Source of the DNA: Gemmatimonadales bacterium
Lineage (GTDB): Bacteria; Gemmatimonadota; Gemmatimonadetes; Gemmatimonadales; GWC2-71-9
Reading direction: 5' to 3'
Assembly: GCA_011772755.1 (NCBI GenBank)
Contig: WVYX01000212.1
Location: 686-41,299 of the forward strand
DNA: 40,614 nt
This document shows, in pieces, positions 18,580-24,863 of the stretch; position 1 is the stretch's first letter; the number at the start of each line of letters is the position of its first letter. The notes beneath the pieces are model-generated. The model did not search any database, was not told the origin of the DNA, and worked only from the letters and a program-made list of their open reading frames with translations. The position numbers were made by a program, and so were the translations under genes.

Positions 18580-19821
18580 TTGCAGCGCAGAGTAGTTGTC
18601 ACAGGTCTGGGCCTCATCTCGCCGGTCGGGCTGACGGTTCCGGTGACGTGGGAGCGCCTCGTTGCAGGCTGCTCTGGCGCCGCGCCCATTCAGCGGTTCG
18701 ATCCCGCTGCGCTTGACGTCCGGTTCGCGTGTGAGGTGAAGGGATTTGATCCCCTGAATTACATGGATCGGAAGGAGGTGAAACGAGCCGACCGCTACGT
18801 CCACTACGCAGTGGCAGCGGCCCAAGAGGCGCTGGGCGATGCCGGGTTGGATGGGACGCTGCCGGTGCCAGAGCGGACGGGGGTCATTATTGGGAGCGGC
18901 ATCGGCGGTATCTGGACCTTCGAGGAACAGTGCAAGCTGTATCTCCAGAAGGGGCCAGGCCGTGTGTCTCCCTTCTTCGTCCCCATGTTCATTCCCGACA
19001 TGGCTTCGGGGATCATCTCGATGCGATACGGGGCGAAGGGACCCAACTACTGCACTGTATCCGCGTGCTCCTCGTCCGCCCACGCTATCGGCGAGTCGTT
19101 TCGGCTGATCCAGAGAGGATTGGCCGACATGATGATTGCCGGTGGCGCTGAAGCTGCCGTCACCCCGCTGGCCGTCGCAGGGTTCTCCAACATGAAAGCC
19201 CTGTCCCGCCGTAATGACGAGCCCGAGAAGGCTTCACGGCCATTCGACAAGGACCGGGACGGCTTTGTGATTGGGGACGGCGCGGGCGTCCTGATCCTCG
19301 AGTCCCTGGAGAGCGCGCTGGACCGCGGTGCCACGATCCGCGGTGAGATTCTCGGCTATGGGATGAGTGCTGATGCCTATCACATGACGCAGCCTGCGCC
19401 GGGTGGTGAGGGAGCCAAGCGGGCTATGGTCGAGTGCTTAGAGGACGGGAAACTCCGGCCGACGGATGTTGACTACATCAATTCCCACGGCACGTCCACG
19501 CCTCACGGTGATATCGCAGAGACCAAGGCCGTGAAGGACGTATTCGGCGAGCACGCCCACAAGCTGATCTTGGGGTCCACTAAGTCCATGACTGGGCATC
19601 TGTTGGGAGCGGCCGGCGCGCTCGAGTTCTCGGTCTGCCTCTTGACGATGGAGGACGGGATCGTCGCACCGACCATCAATCACGAGAATCCCGATCCGGA
19701 GTGCGATCTCAATTGCGCACCGAACGTCAAGCTTGAACGAGATGTTGACATCTCGCTGTCCAACTCCTTCGGCTTCGGGGGACACAACGTCACCCTCGCA
19801 GTTGGACGCTACCGGGAATGA
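18580..19821 (+). CDS. fabF: Beta-ketoacyl-ACP synthase II
   Basis: FabF elongates acyl-ACP by condensation with malonyl-ACP. The 413-residue product has the Cys-His-His set C163 (VSACSSSAHAIG), H303 (NSHGTSTPHGD) and H340 (STKSMTGHLLGAAG), with K335. It begins at TTG 18580, 3 nt after the acpP stop. The sequence QRRVVVTGLGLISPVG places the family N-terminus exactly there and no ATG or GTG fits better. Its TGA overlaps the ATG of mqnE. Confidence 0.96.
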   Translation: MQRRVVVTGLGLISPVGLTVPVTWERLVAGCSGAAPIQRFDPAALDVRFACEVKGFDPLNYMDRKEVKRADRYVHYAVAAAQEALGDAGLDGTLPVPERTGVIIGSGIGGIWTFEEQCKLYLQKGPGRVSPFFVPMFIPDMASGIISMRYGAKGPNYCTVSACSSSAHAIGESFRLIQRGLADMMIAGGAEAAVTPLAVAGFSNMKALSRRNDEPEKASRPFDKDRDGFVIGDGAGVLILESLESALDRGATIRGEILGYGMSADAYHMTQPAPGGEGAKRAMVECLEDGKLRPTDVDYINSHGTSTPHGDIAETKAVKDVFGEHAHKLILGSTKSMTGHLLGAAGALEFSVCLLTMEDGIVAPTINHENPDPECDLNCAPNVKLERDVDISLSNSFGFGGHNVTLAVGRYRE

Positions 19822-21035
19822 GTCATGCGTTCCTGATCAACGATCATCGGCTCCAGCCCATCGCCGAGAAGGTGGAAGCCGGCGAGCGACTCACCCCCGA
19901 AGAGGGGGTGTTGCTCTTCGAGACCTCCGACTTGTTGGGCCTGGGATCGCTGGCGGACTTCGCTAACCGGCGGTTGAATGGCGATCGGGTGTTCTTCTCC
20001 GCCAACCAACACATCAATCCCACCAACGTCTGCGTGTTGCGGAACACCTGTGTGTTTTGTTCGTATGCCCGGCTTCCGAAGGAAGACGGTGCGTACACGC
20101 GCACCGTCGAAGAGGTGTTTGCCGAGGCCGAGGCGGTGCGGAACAGTCCCATAACAGAATTCCATATTGTCGGCGGGCTGCACCCGAAGCTGCGACTCTC
20201 GTACTACAGCGAGATGATCCGGGGACTGAAGGAGCGGCACCCCCATGTGCTCATCAAAGCCCTCACGGCGGTAGAGATCGCCCACCTGGCCCGGCTCGAG
20301 AAGATGTCGGTCATCGAGGTGCTCAGGGAACTCAAGGCGGCGGGGCTCACGTCGCTGCCAGGTGGTGGTGCCGAGGTGTTCAGTCCGGCGGTGCGTGCCA
20401 CGATCGCGGACCGCAAGCTCATCGCCGAGGAGTGGCTGGGCGTCCACCGGGCGGCGCACGAGCTGGGGATTCCGAGCAATTGCACGATGCTCTACGGCCA
20501 TGTGGAGACGGCCCGAGATCGGATCGACCATCTGACTATGCTGCGGGGCCTGCAGAGCGAGACGGGTGGGTTCCTGAGCCATGTCCCGCTGGCGTACCAT
20601 CCCGACCACAACGTGTTGGGCGAGGAGCTGGGGAGGCAGGGGACGGCGACCACCGGCTTTGAAGACCTCAAGAATGTCGCTGTGGGCCGGCTCTATCTGG
20701 ACAACGTCCCGCACCTGAAGACCCACTGGCCAATGGTGACGCCCTTCATCTCACAGGTCGCCCTTGACTTTGGCTGTGATGATGTAGAGGGCACCGTGGT
20801 GTACGAGCGGGTCTACCACGAAGCTGGCGCGCGGACGCCGATGATGCTGTCGTACAGCGAACTGGTGCGACTGATCAAAGGTGCTGGGAAAGAGCCAGTG
20901 GAGCGGAACTCCCTCTACGAGACCGTTCGCAGCTTTGGTCCGGACGATCCGATGTTTCGTCCCGAGGAAGGCTCGGCGATGGGTGCGGCGGCGGGTGAAG
21001 AACTCGTGCAATTGGTGGGGGCGGGGAGGGCGTGA
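19818..21035 (+). CDS. mqnE: Aminofutalosine synthase MqnE (radical SAM)
   Basis: MqnE joins the MqnA product (3-[(1-carboxyvinyl)oxy]benzoate) to the S-adenosylmethionine adenosyl group to make aminofutalosine in the futalosine menaquinone route. The 405-residue product has INPTNVCVLRNTCVFCSY, with cluster cysteines C72, C78 and C81. It continues with EFHIVGGLHPKL, LKAAGLTSLPGGGAEVF and a C-terminal MqnE/CofH-type domain. The cysteine spacing is CX5CX2C, two residues longer than the CX3CX2C seen in mqnC of this window. The pairing with mqnA (overlap at 21035) and mqnC supports MqnE over other CofH-like enzymes. It starts at ATG 19818 overlapping fabF, so it appears co-transcribed with fatty acid synthesis genes. 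Confidence 0.92.
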   Translation: MSHAFLINDHRLQPIAEKVEAGERLTPEEGVLLFETSDLLGLGSLADFANRRLNGDRVFFSANQHINPTNVCVLRNTCVFCSYARLPKEDGAYTRTVEEVFAEAEAVRNSPITEFHIVGGLHPKLRLSYYSEMIRGLKERHPHVLIKALTAVEIAHLARLEKMSVIEVLRELKAAGLTSLPGGGAEVFSPAVRATIADRKLIAEEWLGVHRAAHELGIPSNCTMLYGHVETARDRIDHLTMLRGLQSETGGFLSHVPLAYHPDHNVLGEELGRQGTATTGFEDLKNVAVGRLYLDNVPHLKTHWPMVTPFISQVALDFGCDDVEGTVVYERVYHEAGARTPMMLSYSELVRLIKGAGKEPVERNSLYETVRSFGPDDPMFRPEEGSAMGAAAGEELVQLVGAGRA

Positions 21036-21856
21036 TGCGACTTGGCCGCATCGGCTACATCAACTGCTACCCCGTCTATGGTGCCATCGATCGGGGCATC
21101 GTGACGGCCGGCGCGGAGCTCGTGACGGGTACTCCCACTGAGCTCAACGGTCTGCTGGCGGCGGGAGAGCTCGATAGCTCCGTGGTTTCGGCGGTGGAGT
21201 ATGCCCGAAACTTGGACGCCTACAATCTGCTCCCGGATCTCGCCGTCTCCTGCGACGGTCCGGTTCGGAGCGTGGCGCTTTTCAGCAAGCGCGCCGTCGA
21301 GGACTTGGATGGCGCCACGGTGCTCGTGTCCGCCTCTTCCCGTACGTCCGTCCATCTGCTCGATCTCCTTTGTGGGGAAGTCTGGCAGGTCCAGCCGAAG
21401 TTCGTCGAGGCCCGAACCGAGGCTGAGGATATCGAGAGTCTCGGTGCACTGCCACACGAAGCAGTGATGGTGATTGGGGATGCGGCGCTCCTGTTGGCAG
21501 CACGGGGCACATACCGCTACCGATACGATCTCGGTGAAGCCTGGAAGGAGTGGACCGGACTGCCGTTCGTGTTCGCGGTGTGGGCGGCACGTCGCGAGGC
21601 GGATCGCGCCGGCGTGGGTGCGGTGCACCGGGCGCTGCTGGCCTCGCGGGATTGGGGACTCAGTCACTTGGACCGCCTGGCACACGAAGCGTCACGTGAG
21701 ACCGGCATCTCGCTGGCGACTTGTACCGAGTACCTCAGTGGGCTCGACTACGCACTCTCGTATCGCCATTTGGAAGGCCTCACCTCGTTCTTCCGCCGCC
21801 TCGCCGCGCGAGGGATGGTACGGGAGGGGACGTTGCGATTCCTGTCTGTGGCGTGA
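21035..21856 (+). CDS. mqnA: Chorismate dehydratase MqnA
   Basis: MqnA removes water from chorismate to give 3-[(1-carboxyvinyl)oxy]benzoate, the first step of futalosine-dependent menaquinone synthesis. The 273-residue product begins MRLGRIGYINCYPVYGAI. It has the typical periplasmic-binding-like fold motifs GTPTELNGLLAAGELDSSVVSAVEYA and VLVSASSRTSVHLLDLL. ATG 21035 overlaps the mqnE stop (TGATG), with GGGAGGG at 21024-21030. GTG 21032 is possible but too close to that ribosome site. The gap after it (21857-21974) is filled with heptamer repeats. Confidence 0.93.
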   Translation: MRLGRIGYINCYPVYGAIDRGIVTAGAELVTGTPTELNGLLAAGELDSSVVSAVEYARNLDAYNLLPDLAVSCDGPVRSVALFSKRAVEDLDGATVLVSASSRTSVHLLDLLCGEVWQVQPKFVEARTEAEDIESLGALPHEAVMVIGDAALLLAARGTYRYRYDLGEAWKEWTGLPFVFAVWAARREADRAGVGAVHRALLASRDWGLSHLDRLAHEASRETGISLATCTEYLSGLDYALSYRHLEGLTSFFRRLAARGMVREGTLRFLSVA

Positions 21857-21860
21857 GATG

Positions 21861-21971
21861 GGGAGCGGGGAGCAGGGAACCGGGGGACGGGGGGAAACAA
21901 GAAGCTGTTGACTGCTAGCTGCTAGCTGCTAATTGCCGTCGCAAGGCTGAAGGCTGAAGATCGAAGGCCAG
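21861..21971. repeat. Three consecutive heptamer tandem-repeat blocks between mqnA and mqnC
   Basis: Almost the whole 118-bp gap is 7-nt periodic. Block 1 (21861-21895) has five units of GGGAGCG type. Block 2 (21905-21939) has five units around CTGCTAG, two of them identical. Block 3 (21944-21971) has four units beginning AGGCTGA, two identical. The period is the same in all three although the unit sequence differs. Block 1 is also a textbook G-quadruplex pattern (four or more runs of at least three G with 2-4 nt loops). The last unit ends 3 nt before the mqnC ATG. Confidence 0.8.
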
Positions 21972-21974
21972 AGA

Positions 21975-23093
21975 ATGATCGACCGTCACTCCCCTAAGTT
22001 CCGCGAGTACCTCGAACTGTACGAGGGTGCTCCGCTCCTCGAGCTGGGCTCGATGGCGGACCATGTGCGGCGTGCACTCCACCCAGGGGACGTGGTGACC
22101 TACATCGTGGACCGAAACATCAACTATACGAATGTGTGCGTTGCCGACTGCAAGTTTTGCGCGTTCTACCGGCGGCCCAAGCACGACGAGGGGTACGTGC
22201 TGTCGTTCGAGGAGATCGGGCAAAAGATCGACGAGGCCAAGGAACTTGGCGCGGTCCAGATCCTCATTCAGGGCGGCCACAACCCGTACATCCCGTTCGA
22301 GTGGTACCTCGACCTCATGCGGTACATCAAGCAGCACCACCCGATCCACATCCACGGGTTCTCGCCTTCGGAAGTCGATTTCTTCTCGAGCCGGTTCCGC
22401 ACGAGTGCCGAGGACGTGATCCGGCAGCTTCAAGCAGCCGGCCTCGATTCTATCCCAGGTGGTGGCGGCGAGATACTGGTGCAGGAGATCCGCGACCGCG
22501 TGGCGCGGAAGAAGGCCGGTGCCGATCGGTGGCTGGAGATCATGGAGACTGCCCACCGTCTCGGCATGAAGACTTCGGTGAGCATGATGTACGGCCTCGG
22601 CGAAACGCTGGCGGATCGCATCGAGCACCTGATGCGGGTGCGAGAAGCTCAGGCGCGGACTGGTGGCTTCACCGCGTTCATCGCCTGGCCCTTGCAACCC
22701 GAGCATACGGAGATGGAGGGAACACCCAAGACGGACGCGGTGACCTACCTTCGCACCATGGCCATCGCCCGGATCATTCTGGATAACGTGCCGAACCTCC
22801 AGGCATCATGGGTCACGATGGGGCTGAAGATTGGGCAGATCGCCTTGCGGTTCGGGTGTAATGACTTCGGGTCGCTCATGATCGAGGAGAACGTGGTCTC
22901 GGCAGCCGGCACGACGCATCGGGCGTCCCTGGGCGAGATGCGGCGACATATTCGCGATGCCGGATTCACTCCGGCTCGACGGCGGCAGGATTACTCCATC
23001 ATCGAGCTTGAACGGGGCAGCGTAGAAGGGGCTGTGAGGACGGTAGGGGCGGCAGGATTCTCAGGGGCAGAAGCGGCAGCCAGAACGGCATGA
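21975..23093 (+). CDS. mqnC: Cyclic dehypoxanthinyl futalosine synthase MqnC (radical SAM)
   Basis: MqnC cyclises dehypoxanthine futalosine, a later step of the futalosine menaquinone pathway. The 372-residue product has the canonical radical SAM cluster C55, C59 and C62 in NYTNVCVADCKFCAFYR, followed by QGGHNP, FSPSEVDFF, SIPGGGGEIL and SVSMMYGLGET, typical of MqnC. The family usually ends near RRQDYSIIE. Here about 28 further residues follow, rich in Gly, Ala, Glu and Arg and encoded by repeat-like DNA, so the tail looks like read-through into the adjoining repeat. The hydrolase or deaminase steps and mqnD are not in this window. Confidence 0.94.
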   Translation: MIDRHSPKFREYLELYEGAPLLELGSMADHVRRALHPGDVVTYIVDRNINYTNVCVADCKFCAFYRRPKHDEGYVLSFEEIGQKIDEAKELGAVQILIQGGHNPYIPFEWYLDLMRYIKQHHPIHIHGFSPSEVDFFSSRFRTSAEDVIRQLQAAGLDSIPGGGGEILVQEIRDRVARKKAGADRWLEIMETAHRLGMKTSVSMMYGLGETLADRIEHLMRVREAQARTGGFTAFIAWPLQPEHTEMEGTPKTDAVTYLRTMAIARIILDNVPNLQASWVTMGLKIGQIALRFGCNDFGSLMIEENVVSAAGTTHRASLGEMRRHIRDAGFTPARRRQDYSIIELERGSVEGAVRTVGAAGFSGAEAAARTA

Positions 23094-23108
23094 CGGCAGG
23101 TGCCGACG
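23041..23108. repeat. Short-unit GGCAG/ACGGCA repeat spanning the mqnC 3' end
   Basis: GGCAG-like words recur every 8-12 nt through the last coding stretch of mqnC. They resolve into octamers ACGGCATG and ACGGCAGG at 23085-23100, followed by an inverted-type TGCCGACG. The mqnC stop lies inside an octamer. A possible small stem further on pairs GGTGC/CTGG (23099-23113) with CCAG/GCACC (23129-23137) before purE. Confidence 0.5.
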
Positions 23109-23146
23109 GCTGGTGAAAAGTCGACAACCCAGGCACCGAGCGGACA

Positions 23147-23545
23147 GTGGCTAAGGACATACTCATCATCGCTGGATCAGACAGCGACCGCGAGCGGGTG
23201 GAGCCGGCCTTCAAGGTGCTGGACGACGCCGGCGTCGGCTATGACTTCGTCGTCTCGTCCGCGCACCGGAATCCGGAACAGACGGCCCAGATCGCCAAGG
23301 ACGCGAAGCAGAGCGGCTACAAGGTGATCATTGCGGCGGCGGGGCTCGCAGCGGCATTGCCGGGGGCGGTCGCGGCACTCACCGACCTGCCGGTGATCGG
23401 ACTGCCTCTCGATGTCGGCCCCCTGCGAGGCGTAGACGCTCTCTATGCCATCACTCAGCTCCCGCCTGGCTGCCCGGTTGCCACGGTGGGGATCGGGAAT
23501 GCCAAGAATGCGGCCTTGTTAGCACTGCGAATCTTGAGAACCTGA
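23147..23545 (+). CDS. purE: N5-carboxyaminoimidazole ribonucleotide mutase-like protein (PurE)
   Basis: PurE moves the carboxylate on carboxyaminoimidazole ribonucleotide in de novo purine synthesis. The product is 132 residues, shorter than the usual 160 or so. It keeps the nucleotide-binding IIAGSDSDRE at 7-16, the active-site VSSAHRNPEQ and the C-terminal VATVGIGNAKNAALLALRIL. It diverges from the common class I form in the middle: AAAGLAAALPGAVAAL stands where GGAAHLPGMVA is usual (no histidine), and GLPLDVGPLRGVDALYAITQLPPG replaces the GVPVQS...LSG loop. Start GTG 23147 is the only reasonable choice. No purK lies beside it. Confidence 0.82.
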   Translation: MAKDILIIAGSDSDRERVEPAFKVLDDAGVGYDFVVSSAHRNPEQTAQIAKDAKQSGYKVIIAAAGLAAALPGAVAALTDLPVIGLPLDVGPLRGVDALYAITQLPPGCPVATVGIGNAKNAALLALRILRT

Positions 23546-23567
23546 GGCCTGCTCCGCCGATCCTCGC

Positions 23568-23575
23568 TATCTTTG
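23568..23575 (+). promoter_or_regulatory. TAnnTTTG promoter-like element before the aminotransferase
   Basis: TATCTTTG is an exact match to the TAnnTTTG -7 box described for Bacteroidota sigma-A promoters. It lies 14 nt before ATG 23582, implying a very short or absent leader. No matching upstream TTTG box sits at the expected distance, so the call is tentative. Confidence 0.35.
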
Positions 23576-23581
23576 CACGCC

Positions 23582-24739
23582 ATGCACACCGCCCGACGTA
23601 CCCATGGCTTCACGGAATCCGTCATCCGCGGGATGACGCGGTTGGCCAACCAGCACGATGCCATCAACCTCGCCCAGGGCTTTCCCAACTTTCCAGCGCC
23701 CGACGTGCTGAAGCAGGCCGCCGCCAAGGCCATCCGGGACGACATCAATCAGTACGCGATCACTTGGGGTGCCAAGCATCTACGGGATGCCCTCACGAGG
23801 AAGTACGCCGAGTGGTACGAGATGGAGATCGATCCGGAGACGGAGATCACGATCGCTTGCGGCGCCACAGAGGCCATGGCCTCCACGCTGATGTCCATCG
23901 TCGATCCGGGTGACGAGGTGATCGTGTTCGAGCCGTACTACGAGAACTACGGGCCCGACACTATTCTCTGCGATGCGAAGCCCGTGTACGTGCCGCTGCC
24001 GGTTACGGGACACATCGACCTGGATCGGCTCGCTGCCGCCTTCTCATCACGCACTCGTGCGATCATCGTCAACACGCCAAACAACCCCACCGGGCGGGTG
24101 CTCTCGCGGGAAGAGCTGCTGGGGATCGCCGAGCTGTGTCAGCAATACGACGCCTACGCGGTGACCGACGAGATCTACGAGCACATCTACTACGAGGGCG
24201 AGCACATCCCCATCGCGACGCTCCCGGGGATGCGGGAGCGCACCGTTACCGTGAGTGGTGCGTCGAAGACCTTCAGTGTGACGGGTTGGCGCATCGGTAC
24301 GATTGTCGCGCCGGTACGCGTGACGGATGCGATCCGGAAGGTACACGACTTTCTGACGGTTGGCGCGCCTGCACCGCTGCAGGAGGGAGTCGCAGTGGGA
24401 CTCGAGGTGCTGGGGAAGGACTACTACGAGACTCTCGCCGCCGAGTATCGGGAGCGGCGTGACGTCCTATGTGCCGGGCTGCTGGGTGCTGGATTCCGGT
24501 GCCAGCCACCGGAGGGGTCCTACTACGTTCTGGCCGACTTCGCCGACCTCAGCGACTTGCCGGACGATGAGTTCTCCTTCTGGCTTACGCGGGAGGTCGG
24601 GGTGGCGCCGGTCCCCGGTTCCAGCTTCTTCAGCCAGCCTGAGATGGGGCGCAGGCTGGTGAGGTTTGCGTTCTGTAAGACCGTGGACGTGCTGAAGGAA
24701 GCCGCGGAGAGGCTGAAGGCGCTACGGCGGAATGACTGA
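23582..24739 (+). CDS. PLP-dependent class I/II aminotransferase
   Basis: This is a fold type I aminotransferase acting on aromatic, methionine-derived or glutamine-type amino acids. The 385-residue product from ATG 23582 shows all cofactor residues: NTPNNPTGR at 164-172, TDEIYEH at 195-201 and the Schiff-base lysine K229 in SGASKTFSVTGWRIG (arginine 237 also conserved). INLAQGFPNFPAPD at the N-terminus is the hallmark of the kynurenine/glutamine aminotransferase-like group. The exact substrate cannot be set from sequence. A TTG nine bases upstream (23573) is a less likely start. It is convergent with the kinase gene and separated from it by an inverted octamer repeat. Confidence 0.9.
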   Translation: MHTARRTHGFTESVIRGMTRLANQHDAINLAQGFPNFPAPDVLKQAAAKAIRDDINQYAITWGAKHLRDALTRKYAEWYEMEIDPETEITIACGATEAMASTLMSIVDPGDEVIVFEPYYENYGPDTILCDAKPVYVPLPVTGHIDLDRLAAAFSSRTRAIIVNTPNNPTGRVLSREELLGIAELCQQYDAYAVTDEIYEHIYYEGEHIPIATLPGMRERTVTVSGASKTFSVTGWRIGTIVAPVRVTDAIRKVHDFLTVGAPAPLQEGVAVGLEVLGKDYYETLAAEYRERRDVLCAGLLGAGFRCQPPEGSYYVLADFADLSDLPDDEFSFWLTREVGVAPVPGSSFFSQPEMGRRLVRFAFCKTVDVLKEAAERLKALRRND

Positions 24740-24757
24740 ACAAGAGACCGGCGGGCC

Positions 24758-24863
24758 GACGGAAGGACGGGACGACGGAACGTGACCACTGCTGTCGCCG
24801 CACGACCGTTGCGTCGTTCCGTCTTACCGTCCTTTCGTCTTACCGCCGTTGCGTCCTACCGCC
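24758..24863. repeat. Inverted octamer-repeat element between convergent genes
   Basis: Arm 1 (24758-24781) is three octamers of the form GACGGNNC/G. Arm 2 (24808-24863) is seven consecutive 8-nt units of the complementary form NNNNCGTC or NNACCGCC (for example GTTGCGTC, which occurs twice). Bases 24758-24782 and 24815-24839 are inverted copies matching at 22 of 25 positions, around a 32-nt loop. The last octamers lie inside the kinase gene and supply its stop codon and final residues. The position between two convergent 3' ends suggests a bidirectional transcription stop, although there is no T-run. Confidence 0.75.

Noticed and set aside
19818-21035. CofH/FbiC-type F420 synthesis protein instead of MqnE
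   Set aside because: Direct overlap with mqnA and closeness to mqnC point to the futalosine pathway; no CofG-like partner is present.
23094-23146. Riboswitch before purE
   Set aside because: Only a small imperfect stem is visible; the 53-bp gap is too short for a purine or other known riboswitch and shows no conserved core.
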